From Cyanobacteriota bacterium (GTDB lineage: Bacteria > Cyanobacteriota > Vampirovibrionia > Vampirovibrionales > Vampirovibrionaceae), in contig JAIEMW010000004.1 in the NCBI GenBank assembly GCA_019751815.1, positions 415,933-479,932 of the forward strand: a stretch of 64,000 nucleotides of DNA, in the 5' to 3' direction. This document shows, piece by piece, positions 49,547-59,384 of this stretch. The first letter of the stretch is position 1. Each line of letters begins with the position of its first letter. The position numbers were made by a program, and so were the translations under genes. The notes below the pieces were generated by a model. It did no database searches and was not told the DNA's origin. It was given only the letters and a program-made list of their open reading frames with translations.

Positions 49547-50845
49547 TTAATGCGCGGCGGATTCCACGGTCACATTCAAGCGAGTTTGCATGTATTTCGC
49601 TGACTTCCCAGACAGCATATCCTGCATCACCTGAATCCCCGTCAGCAGTTGGGTATCTTTCTTGGCCTTGATATCCGCTTCGGTGATATCCGAGGTGATA
49701 TCGGGCTGAATTCCCATCTTGTTGATGTCGGTATCATTGGGGGTTAAGTACCGCTGAGTGGTGATATTCACCCCTGAACCGCCTGGCAGCTGATTGATTT
49801 CTTGAACCAGCCCCTTACCAAAGGTTCGCTTACCAACCAAAACCGCACGGTTGTTGTCTCTGAGCGCACCGCTTAAAATTTCACTGGCACTGGCGCTGCC
49901 CCCGTCAATTAAGACCACCAGAGGCTTATCAGTTAAAGATCGGGCCGTGGCTCTGCGCACTTCTTTGTAGCCATCACGGTCCACTGTGCTGACAATCGCC
50001 CCACTATCCAGGAAAAAGTCTGCAATAGTGATTGCGTTTGACAAGAGCCCACCGGGATTTGAGCGTAAATCGATGATATAGCCTTTTTTCATCGAGAGAT
50101 CCCGAAGCGCATTGCGTAATTCAAAAGACGTATTGGTGCTCAGAAAGGAATTGATCTTGATATAGCCAATATCTGTTGGCACTTTGGTCTCAGGAAACGG
50201 AGGGTCCAGCGTAATTGCTTTGAGCTTAATCTCATCACGCATCACCTCGAACCACTGAGGGGTTTTATCTTCCCGTTTAATCAACAGACGCACCTTGGTG
50301 CCCTTTTCCCCGCGAATTAAATTGGCAGCATCTTTCACAGACATGCCTTTGGACTGGGTGCTGTCAATTTGCAGAATTTCGTCATTGGACTTTAAGCCCG
50401 CCTTGGCCGCCGGGGTATCGTCGATCGGGGCAATAATCAGCAGCTTGGCATCACGGTTGCCAATTTGGATACCAATCCCGTATAGGGTCGCTTTAATCGA
50501 ACGGCCTTCGTCGGCAAATTCTTCTGGGTCCAAAAAGCGTGTGTAGCGATCGTTTAAACTAGCCAACATGGTTTCAATGGCGAGGTAGGCATCGTTATCA
50601 TCCTGAATCACATCATCGTAGCGATGACGCCAGATAGCCCAATCTTGCGCGTTTTTATCCACGTCGACAAAGCGGGCATTGATCAGCTTCCACACTTCAT
50701 CGTACAAAGCTTGTGGGCTATACGCATGGCTAACAACCTGAAACGAAAGTGATACCCAGATCAGAACCGTTAAACAAAGTGATAAAACCGGCTTAACGCG
50801 TGTTCCCCAAGCGGTTTTTTTGAAGGGGTTAGGTGTTTGAAACAC
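49547..50845 (-). CDS. ctpA: S41-family C-terminal processing protease, second copy
   Basis: A periplasmic tail-specific protease of 432 aa with an N-terminal signal/anchor segment (about 17-38). The cap region SPQALYDEVWKLINARFVDV parallels the paralogue at 31680. The PDZ domain contains GIGIQIGNRDAKLLIIAPI. Catalytic Ser is in GGSASASEILSGALRDNNRA and Lys in GKRTFGKGLVQE. The two window copies clearly share ancestry but differ in anchoring: this one lacks a lipobox cysteine. It follows dciA by 122 nt with a TATAAT-like box on the minus strand near 50930. Confidence 0.93.
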   Translation of the reverse strand: MFQTPNPFKKTAWGTRVKPVLSLCLTVLIWVSLSFQVVSHAYSPQALYDEVWKLINARFVDVDKNAQDWAIWRHRYDDVIQDDNDAYLAIETMLASLNDRYTRFLDPEEFADEGRSIKATLYGIGIQIGNRDAKLLIIAPIDDTPAAKAGLKSNDEILQIDSTQSKGMSVKDAANLIRGEKGTKVRLLIKREDKTPQWFEVMRDEIKLKAITLDPPFPETKVPTDIGYIKINSFLSTNTSFELRNALRDLSMKKGYIIDLRSNPGGLLSNAITIADFFLDSGAIVSTVDRDGYKEVRRATARSLTDKPLVVLIDGGSASASEILSGALRDNNRAVLVGKRTFGKGLVQEINQLPGGSGVNITTQRYLTPNDTDINKMGIQPDITSDITEADIKAKKDTQLLTGIQVMQDMLSGKSAKYMQTRLNVTVESAAH

Positions 50846-50967
50846 AGTGGCTCTCTCCAGGATCAGGAAACGTAATACAGGGGGTTCTTGGAAAATCTAA
50901 AATATTTCTTCTTGTGGATTTTTATTATAGGCCGGTTTTCTTCGGGTTAAAAGCGGGATCTTTTTGC

Positions 50968-51324
50968 TTAACGCCGGATCACACAGTCCAAACGGTTTAT
51001 ATAGATCCCGGTCTGCTTCGAATAGACATTTACCTGCTTCAGCAACTGACCCGATTCAAGCATCAGCTGGGTAGCAACAGAAGGGGATTGCACACTCACT
51101 TGTAAAACAGCCTCTCCTTCTTTCGGGCGCGCGATGCCTTCAAAGCGGCAGTATTGTTTTAGTACATCCGATAAGAATTGTTCTGCCAGACGCAGGCAGG
51201 CCATTTCATGAGCCCGCCGGTCTATTCCCAGACCCTCACTGGCCATTGGCAAAAGATTGGCAATTGGCGTTAGACCTGCCGAAGGTCGACGCTGCTTTTT
51301 GCTTTGTTTGCCAACATACTTCAT
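50968..51324 (-). CDS. dciA: DciA-like (DUF721) helicase-loading protein
   Basis: A 118-aa DUF721 protein. DciA helps load or operate the replicative helicase DnaB in bacteria without DnaC. A basic N-terminal tail (KYVGKQSKKQRRPSAG) is followed by the KH-like core with WxxV-like helix and strand LQVSVQSPSVATQLMLESGQLLKQV. Its start overlaps the end of recF by 4 nt, and dnaN-recF-dciA is a typical neighbourhood, which strengthens the call. Confidence 0.78.
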   Translation of the reverse strand: MKYVGKQSKKQRRPSAGLTPIANLLPMASEGLGIDRRAHEMACLRLAEQFLSDVLKQYCRFEGIARPKEGEAVLQVSVQSPSVATQLMLESGQLLKQVNVYSKQTGIYINRLDCVIRR

Positions 51325-52523
51325 GAAATAGCCGTCTCAAGCTTTAACGCGCCGCACTGTACCTGACCACGTTGCATTTGGATTTTCTGGTGTTGACTTT
51401 GGCCTTCACCCAAATGGCTTTCCAGAGAGGCTTGAACCCGTCTGTCAATGTGGGTGGTGGTTAAAAATACTTGGGCTTCTGGAGCCAATCGCTGAATGAG
51501 ATGATCTTGACGCTCAGGGTCGAGTTCTGCCATTACATCATCGAGTAGAAGCACGGGCGGTTCACATAAAACCCCACTGAGAACATCCCACTCCCCCAAT
51601 TTCAAGGCCAGCACAATGGAGCGCTGCTGGCCTTGACTGCCGTAGGCTGTGGCATCTTGATTATTCAAGAAAAATTGAACATCATCCCGGTGCGGCCCAA
51701 TCAAACATTGTCCTCGACGACATTCTTGCACCTGTATCTTATCCAGTTCTTGACGAAAAGCATCCTCATCAAATGCACTAGCATCCAATACTCTAGCCAT
51801 GACACTAGAATGATAAGACAAGGAAAGCGTTTCATGAGGGGCCATATCAATATAATGGCACGTCACACGGTCTTGAATCAGCGCCAGGTAATGTTGTCTC
51901 GACTGCATTAGCCGAACAGACGCCTCTGCAAACTGATCATTCCAGACCGCCAGGTGGGTGAGGCTGTCTTGAGAGGCACCACCTGTTTCAAGATACTCGC
52001 GCAGCAAGTGGGCTTTTTGCAGCCGTATTTTTTGAAAGGTGCTGACCAATTGAAAATGGCGCCGGTCATATTGCGCAGCGGCTGCATCCAGCCACCGTCT
52101 ACGATCTTCCGGCTGTCCCCTTAATAACAACAAATCCGTCACAAAAAAGGAGACACTGGGACAATTTCCCAACAACTGTGAACGACTTTTGAGCGGTTGA
52201 TGATTTTGTTTCAAGATGGTTTTTAGACGTCCGTTTTCTGTTTGAGGGCGCTCCCAGGTCATTTCCAGCACATGGTGCCCGCCTGTCTGCTGCATCAATA
52301 CTTGGGCAGTAATACGTGCGTTGTTGGCTGTGTGTGCAATCAATTCCCGCTCGTTTTTGGCACGGTGAGACCGTGCATTGGAAAGCAGGTAGATTGACTC
52401 CAGCAAATTGGTTTTCCCTTGGCCGTTGTCACCCAAAATCCAATTCAAACCGGGTGAAAATTCACAGGAAAGCGGCGCAAGATTGCGAAAATTTTGGGCA
52501 CTGAGTGCTTGAACAAAAACCAC
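51321..52523 (-). CDS. recF: DNA replication and repair protein RecF
   Basis: An SMC-like ATPase that helps load RecA at single-strand gaps. The protein is 400 aa with Walker A GDNGQGKTNLLESI (about 32-45), a coiled middle region, the ABC-type signature region GSQGQQRSIVLALK and Walker B VLLLDDVMAELD. It lies 18 nt after dnaN, the classical order, and overlaps dciA. Confidence 0.96.
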   Translation of the reverse strand: MVFVQALSAQNFRNLAPLSCEFSPGLNWILGDNGQGKTNLLESIYLLSNARSHRAKNERELIAHTANNARITAQVLMQQTGGHHVLEMTWERPQTENGRLKTILKQNHQPLKSRSQLLGNCPSVSFFVTDLLLLRGQPEDRRRWLDAAAAQYDRRHFQLVSTFQKIRLQKAHLLREYLETGGASQDSLTHLAVWNDQFAEASVRLMQSRQHYLALIQDRVTCHYIDMAPHETLSLSYHSSVMARVLDASAFDEDAFRQELDKIQVQECRRGQCLIGPHRDDVQFFLNNQDATAYGSQGQQRSIVLALKLGEWDVLSGVLCEPPVLLLDDVMAELDPERQDHLIQRLAPEAQVFLTTTHIDRRVQASLESHLGEGQSQHQKIQMQRGQVQCGALKLETAIS

Positions 52524-52541
52524 GTCTGTTGTCGGGCTTTA

Positions 52542-53690
52542 TTATTTAACTTGGACTGGCATCACCAGACAAAGGTAGCTATTCTCTTCGCCTGATTTAA
52601 ATAAGGTGGGTGCTAGTGCGCCGTTGGTCTCCATACGAACATCATCAGATTCAATGACACGAAGCGCATCCAGTAGATATTTGTAGTTAAAGGCAATGCT
52701 CAACGGCTCTCCGTCATAGCGAATATCAATGGTATCTTTAGAATCGCCCAGATCGGGGGTTTGAGCGGCCAGACTCATGTTGTTTTTATTCAGGCTGAGT
52801 TTCACCACATTGGTTCGCTCATTGGCCATCACCGCTGCACGCTCCAAAGAATCAATCATGGCCTGTTTGTTGGCATAGGCCACAATTTTATTTTCGTTGG
52901 GAATCAATTGTTGGTATTTAGGGTATTGACCGTCCAACAAGCGAGACAACACATAGAAACGAGACGTTCTGAGAGAAATTTGTCCGTCTTGAATGGCAAT
53001 ACGGACTGTTTCGTCGTTGGCACCGTCTTTATAGCTGGCCAGTTTCACAAATTCTTGGAGGGCTTTGACTGGAATAATGGCTGCGACGTCCTCTTTTATT
53101 TGGCTTGTTTTTTGATTGGCTTTATCAATGGGCACTGTTTCTAAACGTCTGGCCAGACGCGATCCGTCTGTTGCCGCCATTTCCAAATTATCCGGTGTGA
53201 GCTGGAAATATACCCCGCCCAACACGTTATTGGTTTCGTAACTGGCTGCAGCAAACGCAGTTTGGGTCACTGCACGGCACAGGGATTTCAGGTCCACTTC
53301 CAAGAAGCTGTCTTGGTCGATTTTTTTGATCATCGGGAATTCTTCGGCCGGCATGGTCCGGATATCAAACAAGCTGGACCCGGATTCAATCCGCGCGGTT
53401 TGAGCGGCTGTTTCGACATCAAACAAAACCGTTGCTTTGGGTGGGAGTTTGCTGGTGATTTCAGCCAATTTTTTGGCTGAAACCGTGATTCTGCCGGGCT
53501 GTTGCACTTCGGCTGCTACCGTGGTTTCGATGGCAAAATCCAAATCCGTGGCAGATAGTTTCAGAAAGCCATTGTCCAAAGTTTCTATCAAGATGTTGGA
53601 GAGAATCGGTTGAATGACCCGGGTAGCGGTAGCGCGTTGCACTGAGCTGACGGCCTGGTGGAAATCGTCCCGTTGTACCGTAAATTTCAT
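52542..53690 (-). CDS. dnaN: DNA polymerase III beta sliding clamp
   Basis: Processivity clamp of the replicase; ~382 aa in three similar domains. It opens MKFTVQRDDFHQAVSSVQRA and ends YLCLVMPVQVK, the family pattern. The ATG at 53690 has AAGGAG about 10 nt upstream; an ATG three codons earlier would sit only 1 nt from the same site, so I reject it. dnaA does not adjoin, so the replication origin is not marked here. Confidence 0.97.
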   Translation of the reverse strand: MKFTVQRDDFHQAVSSVQRATATRVIQPILSNILIETLDNGFLKLSATDLDFAIETTVAAEVQQPGRITVSAKKLAEITSKLPPKATVLFDVETAAQTARIESGSSLFDIRTMPAEEFPMIKKIDQDSFLEVDLKSLCRAVTQTAFAAASYETNNVLGGVYFQLTPDNLEMAATDGSRLARRLETVPIDKANQKTSQIKEDVAAIIPVKALQEFVKLASYKDGANDETVRIAIQDGQISLRTSRFYVLSRLLDGQYPKYQQLIPNENKIVAYANKQAMIDSLERAAVMANERTNVVKLSLNKNNMSLAAQTPDLGDSKDTIDIRYDGEPLSIAFNYKYLLDALRVIESDDVRMETNGALAPTLFKSGEENSYLCLVMPVQVK

Positions 53691-53723
53691 ATCAACCATA
53701 CTCCTTTTTTAATATGCCGAAGA

Positions 53724-53753
53724 GGAAATATACATGTGGAAATATGCATGTAT
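53724..53753 (-). promoter_or_regulatory. Nested direct and inverted repeat upstream of dnaN
   Basis: Two copies of GGAAATATRCATG lie at 53724-53736 and 53738-53750 (period 14 nt). The same segment holds an inverted repeat ATACATG/CATGTAT with a 10-nt spacer (53730-53753). It lies about 35-65 nt upstream of dnaN, and on the minus strand overlaps TATATT/CATATT boxes that could be -10 elements. It looks like a dimeric operator. Confidence 0.4.
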
Positions 53754-54071
53754 TGTCTGACTAAACATCTATCATAAGCAAAGAGTGCACGGATCGACAA
53801 GCCAAACAGGGAGATTGTAAACAGTAGATAGGGCTGCATTTTTGAATGTGAATAAGAGGGTTTTTAATAAAAATAAGATCTCACCGTCATAATAGAGGGT
53901 ATGTTTTTCTGTAGATAAACCGTCAAAAAGCTGAGTAAGAGGGAATATAGCCTGTTAAAAACATATAGAAAGAGCCGTGTTGAAAACCCCAGTACATGAC
54001 AGGTTTTCTCAAAAAGAAAGAAGAGAGATCCAAACAATAGAAAAAAGACCCAAAAACGACTGACGGGTTTC
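53754..54071. other. Gene-free AT-rich spacer between kdsA and dnaN
   Basis: About 320 nt with no supportable coding frame on either strand. One 7-bp inverted repeat GAAAACC/GGTTTTC at 53982-54008 could be a weak end signal for kdsA, but it has no U-tract on the minus strand. No consensus DnaA boxes were found, so it is not an evident origin. Confidence 0.5.
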
Positions 54072-54998
54072 CTACACGTTTTGAACAGGTTTTGAACAAG
54101 CTTGTGTGAATAACGTGTTTTTTAAGGTAATTTCGCGGATCTGTAAACAGGCTTCCAGTAAAGGTTCTACCCAACTAATTGGGATCATGTTTGGACCATC
54201 ACAAGGGGCAGAATCCGGCTGAGGGTGTGTCTCTAAAAATAAGCCATTACAACCTGCGGCCGCTGCGGCTCGGGCCAACGTAATGGCATATTCACGCTGT
54301 CCACCAGAAGAACCGCCTTGCCCACCGGGGAGTTGAACACTATGGGTGGCATCAAAAATAATGGGCACATCGTAGCTTTGAACAATGGGCACAGAGCGGA
54401 AATCCACCACCAGATTGTTATACCCAAAAGTGGCACCGCGCTCGCACACAAACACTTGGGTGTTTCCGGTGGATTTAATTTTGTTCACCCCATGGATAAT
54501 ATCGTGCGGGCTTAAAAACTGACCCTTTTTCAGATTTATCGGGAGTCCTGTCTCACCAGCAGCCACCAACAGATCCGTTTGACGCGACAAAAAGGCGGGG
54601 ATTTGAAGCACATCAGCAACGGTGCTGGCCAGGCGAATTTCTTCAATGGTATGAACATCCGTAATGATGGGGGCACCTGTGCTAGCCTTGATACGCTCTA
54701 AAATTTCCACCCCGCGTTTCACACCAGGACCCCGGTATGCATCGACAGAGGTACGATTGGCCTTGTCGTAAGAGCATTTAAAGAAAAACAACAACGGCCA
54801 TTTGCTGTTTAAGCGCTCTGTAATGGTCACCAATTCTTTGGCTGCCGACTCATTGAGCTGACCGTCTTCCCCTTCAATCACATCTGGGCCTGCAAAGAGC
54901 ACAAAAGGCAAAATTTCAGGCTTTCCATCAGTGTGTCTCAGTCCATTGGGAGCAGAAAAAATCCGTCGAAGTTGCACAAGGGAGTCAGAACGGGTCAT
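54072..54998 (-). CDS. kdsA: 3-deoxy-8-phosphooctulonate (KDO-8-P) synthase
   Basis: Condenses PEP with arabinose-5-phosphate in the KDO branch of LPS synthesis; TIM barrel, 308 aa. Motifs: FVLFAGPDVIEGED, FFKCSYDKANRTS, PGVKRGVEILE, TDVHTIEEI, QIPAFLSRQTDLL, CERGATFGYNNLVVD and LETHPQPDSAPCDGPNM. It supports the Lpt operon in showing an LPS-bearing outer membrane. It is divergent from dprA, with overlapping TATCAT/TATGAT -10 candidates near 55040. Confidence 0.95.
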   Translation of the reverse strand: MTRSDSLVQLRRIFSAPNGLRHTDGKPEILPFVLFAGPDVIEGEDGQLNESAAKELVTITERLNSKWPLLFFFKCSYDKANRTSVDAYRGPGVKRGVEILERIKASTGAPIITDVHTIEEIRLASTVADVLQIPAFLSRQTDLLVAAGETGLPINLKKGQFLSPHDIIHGVNKIKSTGNTQVFVCERGATFGYNNLVVDFRSVPIVQSYDVPIIFDATHSVQLPGGQGGSSGGQREYAITLARAAAAAGCNGLFLETHPQPDSAPCDGPNMIPISWVEPLLEACLQIREITLKNTLFTQACSKPVQNV

Positions 54999-55088
54999 GG
55001 CAAAAAGCTTTCTATCTAAAAAAAATCGTTATTTTTGGGTATCATAGCACTGACACAATCAGGGACAAAGCGGAGACAGTGTGAACCG

Positions 55089-56381
55089 GTGACCTTACAA
55101 CAAGAAAACCCGTCTCAATGCCGGGCCCAATACCCGGATACAATCCTGACCGCACTCATGCTGCAGCTCAGTCAAATTCCCGGCTTGGGAACCCGTCGAG
55201 CCTCCATACTGCTTTCGTTTCTGGAAAGCACAGATATAATCGAAACCCTGTTCTCACTTTCTACTTCACAACTGTCTCAGATACTTGCCAAAACAAGAAT
55301 TGATGCTAATGGGACCATGGTCCAGACCTTATCAGAGGGGATTCAGAGACTACAGCAATATTTGGGAAAGAACGGGACAGATTATCAACGCTGGGCAGAA
55401 GAAGTCTTAGCCCCGTATCATCAAGCAAGCATTACTATCTGGACCCGCTTTTGGACAGAAAACAACCGGATACAAAGCCTAAGCCCAGCACTGATGGAAA
55501 TCTACGATCCCCCTAACCTGCTCTTTATTCGCGGAAACACGTCTGTGCTCAGTGGAGCAGCCTATAATCAGGATGCGATGATTCAAAAGCATCTAGCAGT
55601 GGTTGGTACCCGTGCGATGAGTGCTTATGGAGAACAAGTGACGCGCCATATTATCAGTGAATTCGGTAGTGGTGCCCCCATTGCCATTGTGAGCGGGCTT
55701 GCTGAAGGCGTTGATGGGGTCGCCCATAGGACGGCACTTGAAACCCGTCTGCCCACGATTGCGGTATTTGGCTGCGGTATTGATATTGTTTTCCCCAAAG
55801 CTCATCTGGGCCTGGCACGAGAGATTATCGAAGAGGGCGGTGCCTGCGTCAGTGAATACGCCATTGGTGTTTCAGGATCTAAAAGCACCTTTCCGCAACG
55901 AAACCGGATTATAGCCGGGCTCAGTGATGCGGTGCTGGTGATTGAAGGGGACTTGAAAAGCGGTGCCATGATTACTGCCAAACTTGCCCTGGAAGAAGGG
56001 CGGAGCGTGATGACGGTGCCGGGAAATCTTTTCTCCCCCAACATGAAAGGCCCGCTTCAACTGCTCAAACAAGGCGCTGTATTAGTGCGAGATGCACGAG
56101 ATATCTTGAATGAATGGCAGTCGAGTGAGCACTGGTCAGAAGTGTCAAAATCCAGCCTGAATGCTGAAACGCCTGACTTTAAAAATCCAGACTTTGAAAA
56201 CCCGCAGCAGGAAAAGCTCTATCACTTGCTGAGCCCCGGAGAGCCAAGAAATCTTGATGAGATCAGCGAAGAATTGGCTTTAAGTGCTTTGGAAACCAGT
56301 ATTTTGGTCAGTGAATGTGAACTAGAGGGCTGGCTAAAGCCATTGCCTGGGGCCCGTGTGGTCCGTTCAGCTCTGTACTAA
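55089..56381 (+). CDS. dprA: DNA-processing protein DprA
   Basis: Binds incoming single-stranded DNA in natural transformation and loads RecA; 430 aa. An N-terminal helix-hairpin-helix-like region (LSQIPGLGTRRASILL) is followed by the Rossmann-type DprA domain: VVGTRAMSAYGE, IVSGLAEGVDGVAHRTALE, FGCGIDIVFP and RNRIIAGLSDAVLVIEGDL. A C-terminal winged-helix domain (about 385-448) follows. I place the start at the GTG at 55089, because a TATCAT -10 candidate at 55040-55045 would start transcription downstream of the earlier in-frame TTG at 55035. Confidence 0.92.
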   Translation: MTLQQENPSQCRAQYPDTILTALMLQLSQIPGLGTRRASILLSFLESTDIIETLFSLSTSQLSQILAKTRIDANGTMVQTLSEGIQRLQQYLGKNGTDYQRWAEEVLAPYHQASITIWTRFWTENNRIQSLSPALMEIYDPPNLLFIRGNTSVLSGAAYNQDAMIQKHLAVVGTRAMSAYGEQVTRHIISEFGSGAPIAIVSGLAEGVDGVAHRTALETRLPTIAVFGCGIDIVFPKAHLGLAREIIEEGGACVSEYAIGVSGSKSTFPQRNRIIAGLSDAVLVIEGDLKSGAMITAKLALEEGRSVMTVPGNLFSPNMKGPLQLLKQGAVLVRDARDILNEWQSSEHWSEVSKSSLNAETPDFKNPDFENPQQEKLYHLLSPGEPRNLDEISEELALSALETSILVSECELEGWLKPLPGARVVRSALY

Positions 56382-56410
56382 AAATCCATCATCAACTGAG
56401 GAAAAACATC

Positions 56411-59326
56411 ATGACTGTGCTCGAAAGAGAAAAAACCCTGATTTTAATTGACGGACATTCGCTGGCCTATCGTTCTTACTTTGCTCTAGAGCGAACGGGG
56501 TTAAAAACTCGTGCTGGAGAGCCCACATGGGCTATTCATGGGTTTTTTTCTGCCCTGATGAGCTTGTTTAAGACCGTAAAGCCCGATGCCATTGCGGTGG
56601 CCTTTGACATGGGCAGAGAGACCTTTCGCAACGAGATGTATCCGGAGTACAAAGCCCATCGAGAAGCCATGCCAGATGCATTAAAGGCTCAAATGGGCGC
56701 GATCCGAGCCGGGGTAGAAGCCTTTGGGATTCCCATTTTTGAGAATGAAACCTATGAAGCGGACGATTTAATTGGCTCACTGTCCACTCGGGCCGCCCGT
56801 GAGGGCTTTATGGTCCAGATTCTTACCGGGGATCAGGATGCTTTTCAGTTGGTCGAAGACGGGGAGATTGAACTACTCATTCCGTCTCGAGACCCAAAAC
56901 AGGGGCTTACCCGGTATAACCGAGCCCAAGTGTTTGCCAAATGGGGAATTTATCCCGAACAAGTCCCGGATTTTAAAGGATTAAAAGGGGATACGTCGGA
57001 TAATATCCCGGGTGTTCCTGGGATTGGGGATAAAACCGCCGCAAAATTATTGGAAGAAGATAAGACCCTAGAAGGGGTGTATGCCAATTTGGCAAAGCGA
57101 CCGGCAAATAAGCTAAAAGAAAAGCTAGAAACCTTCCAAGATCAGGCTTTTTTGAGTAAAAAGCTGGCAACTATTATCCGGGATGTGCCGATGACGGTTG
57201 ACTGGCAGCAGTGCCATCTCTCTGGAACGTTACTAGAGCCGGTTGAAGCCTTCTTTACACGCTGGGAGTGTCGAAATCTTCTTAAAAGTGTGCCTGAGGT
57301 CCTCTCTCCGTGGGTAACAACCCAGACAATAACCAAAACACAAGAAGAGACAATACAACCGCTACCAGAAGTTTCTCCGGTAGAACAGGTCCTGGTTCAA
57401 ACGCAAGCGCAACTGGATCACTTGCTTCACCTACTCTCAGAGCGATCTGTGTTTGCCATTGATCTAGAGACCACAGGACTCGACTATTTTCAAAATCATA
57501 TTGTAGGTGTGGCCATTGCGGTTGCCAGAAATCCTGAGCAATTTCAGGCGGCATTCTCGGTTGAAGCTGAAAAAGAGGAAGATGCAAACCGGCCCCAGAT
57601 ATTACAAGCTACGCACGCCAGTACATGGCGACTGGCGGTGAATGAGACGGCTGAAAAAAGGGGGTTTCTGGCCTTCTATATCCCACTGCGCCATCAAACA
57701 CAGGAAACACAGCTTTCTTCAGACCTAGTTTTCAAGGCCTTGGTCCCTTTTCTCAGCGATCCCGGCCGGATCAAGGTGATTCACAATGAGAAATTTGAAA
57801 AAAATATGTTGCTGAGTGCGGGCTATCCGGTTTTAGAACCCGTTTTTGATACGATGCTGGCCAGTTATGTCTTAAATCCCGATCGTCGTCATGGCTTAAA
57901 ACAACTCGCTTTTGAGCTTTTGCACGTGGAAATGATAGAAATTGAGAGCCTGATTGGCACGGGTAAAAAGCAAACCACCTTTGATTATGTTCCTTTGACT
58001 GAGGCGGCACGTTATGCTTCAACCGATGCTTGGGTAACACTCGCCCTAGCAGAACACCTCCTCAAGGCAATCCCCCAAGAGCGGTTATCACTGCTTTATG
58101 ATGTGGAATTGCCACTGGCTGGGGTCCTTGTGGCGATGGAGCGTGATGGCGTGGCCATCGATACAGCATATTTACAGCAGTTGAATCAGCAAATAGACCA
58201 ACAGCTGGCTGTCTTGCAGAGCCGTATTCATCAGACTGCAGGCAGCTCGTTTAACATCAATTCACCCACCCAGGTGGGCGAATTGTTATTCGAGAAAATG
58301 GGCCTTACACCCCTGAAAAAAACCGCCAGTAAATCGGCCTATTCTACAGATGCCAAGGTGTTGACGCAACTCGCAAGTGAACATCCGATAGTGCAAGAGA
58401 TTCTCGATTACAGACAGTTGTTTAAGCTTAAATCTACCTATATTGAGAGTCTTCCAGAACTAATTAACCCGGTGACACACAGAATCCACACCAATTTTAA
58501 CCAGACATCCACCGCCACAGGCCGGCTTTCCAGCAGTAACCCTAACCTGCAAAACATTCCGATTCGCACAGAGCTTGGCCGACAAATTCGAGCCGCCTTT
58601 CTGCCCGGAAAACATGAGGAACCAAAAGAAGACTGGGCCTTGATGTCAGCGGATTATTCTCAGATAGAGCTCCGTCTACTGGCACATTTTTCAGAAGATG
58701 CCCCCTTGATTCAAGCATTTCACGACGGAATCGATGTCCATGCCTTAACGGCATCCTTGGTGTTTGGGGTGCCTGTCGAAGCGGTGACCAAAGAGCAACG
58801 TTACCGGGCCAAAACGGTTAACTTCGGTGTGGTATACGGCCAAACGGCTCATGGGCTTTCACAACAGTTGAAAATACCTCGGGCAGAGGCTCAATGGTTT
58901 ATTAATAGCTATTTCGATCGATACAAAGGCGTACAACGCTTTATTGAAACCGTGAAACAAGAGTCGCATCAAACTGGAGAAGTGAAAACACTCGCTGGAC
59001 GGGTGCGAGACTTAAAAGAGGGACTTAATAGCTCCGTAAAAAGTATTCGAGAGTTTTCGGAGCGGGCAGCGTTTAACACGCCGCTCCAAGGATCGGCTTC
59101 AGATTTAATGAAGATCGCCATGATTCGTCTATTTCAACGAATGAATGATGAGAAACTGAAGAGCCAGCTGATTTTACAGGTGCATGATGAAATTGTGATT
59201 GAGCTGTATAAACCAGAGCAAACCGCTGTCACAGAGGCCGTCCTTTGGGCAATGGAACTGGATCAACCCCTGAAGGTGCCCCTGGTGGTGGATGTGTTTG
59301 TGGGGCCTACATGGATGGAAAGCTAA
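56411..59326 (+). CDS. polA: DNA polymerase I
   Basis: Repair and Okazaki-fragment polymerase of 971 aa. It has a 5'-nuclease domain (1-300: LILIDGHSLAYRSYFAL, TGDQDAFQLV, DNIPGVPGIGDKTA). The 3'-5' exonuclease domain is about 330-550 (FAIDLETTGLD, with the exonuclease Asp/Glu pair kept, and YASTDAW). The polymerase domain is 560-971, with motif A DYSQIELRLLAHFSED, motif B YRAKTVNFGVVYGQTAHG and motif C LQVHDEIVIE. All catalytic carboxylates appear present, so proofreading is probably active. A ~45-residue loop in the exonuclease domain (about 375-420) is longer than usual. Confidence 0.97.
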   Translation: MTVLEREKTLILIDGHSLAYRSYFALERTGLKTRAGEPTWAIHGFFSALMSLFKTVKPDAIAVAFDMGRETFRNEMYPEYKAHREAMPDALKAQMGAIRAGVEAFGIPIFENETYEADDLIGSLSTRAAREGFMVQILTGDQDAFQLVEDGEIELLIPSRDPKQGLTRYNRAQVFAKWGIYPEQVPDFKGLKGDTSDNIPGVPGIGDKTAAKLLEEDKTLEGVYANLAKRPANKLKEKLETFQDQAFLSKKLATIIRDVPMTVDWQQCHLSGTLLEPVEAFFTRWECRNLLKSVPEVLSPWVTTQTITKTQEETIQPLPEVSPVEQVLVQTQAQLDHLLHLLSERSVFAIDLETTGLDYFQNHIVGVAIAVARNPEQFQAAFSVEAEKEEDANRPQILQATHASTWRLAVNETAEKRGFLAFYIPLRHQTQETQLSSDLVFKALVPFLSDPGRIKVIHNEKFEKNMLLSAGYPVLEPVFDTMLASYVLNPDRRHGLKQLAFELLHVEMIEIESLIGTGKKQTTFDYVPLTEAARYASTDAWVTLALAEHLLKAIPQERLSLLYDVELPLAGVLVAMERDGVAIDTAYLQQLNQQIDQQLAVLQSRIHQTAGSSFNINSPTQVGELLFEKMGLTPLKKTASKSAYSTDAKVLTQLASEHPIVQEILDYRQLFKLKSTYIESLPELINPVTHRIHTNFNQTSTATGRLSSSNPNLQNIPIRTELGRQIRAAFLPGKHEEPKEDWALMSADYSQIELRLLAHFSEDAPLIQAFHDGIDVHALTASLVFGVPVEAVTKEQRYRAKTVNFGVVYGQTAHGLSQQLKIPRAEAQWFINSYFDRYKGVQRFIETVKQESHQTGEVKTLAGRVRDLKEGLNSSVKSIREFSERAAFNTPLQGSASDLMKIAMIRLFQRMNDEKLKSQLILQVHDEIVIELYKPEQTAVTEAVLWAMELDQPLKVPLVVDVFVGPTWMES

Positions 59327-59369
59327 AAAGCGAATCTGGAAAGTTAAAACGGGATGGGAAAGCCTAAGC

Positions 59370-59375
59370 TATAAT
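59370..59375 (+). promoter_or_regulatory. -10 box of nadK, probably leaderless
   Basis: TATAAT ending 9 nt before the ATG at 59385; no Shine-Dalgarno lies between. This fixes the nadK start at 59385, not at the in-frame ATG 93 nt upstream inside polA. Confidence 0.52.
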
Positions 59376-59384
59376 CAGGACTGT

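Noticed and set aside
53700..54071. Replication origin next to dnaN
   Set aside because: No TTATCCACA-type DnaA boxes or dnaA gene were found, so dnaN alone is not enough.
53923..54174. 83-aa minus-strand frame in the kdsA-dnaN gap
   Set aside because: It overlaps the kdsA 3' end out of frame, is Phe/Ser-rich with no ribosome site, and starts inside a real gene.
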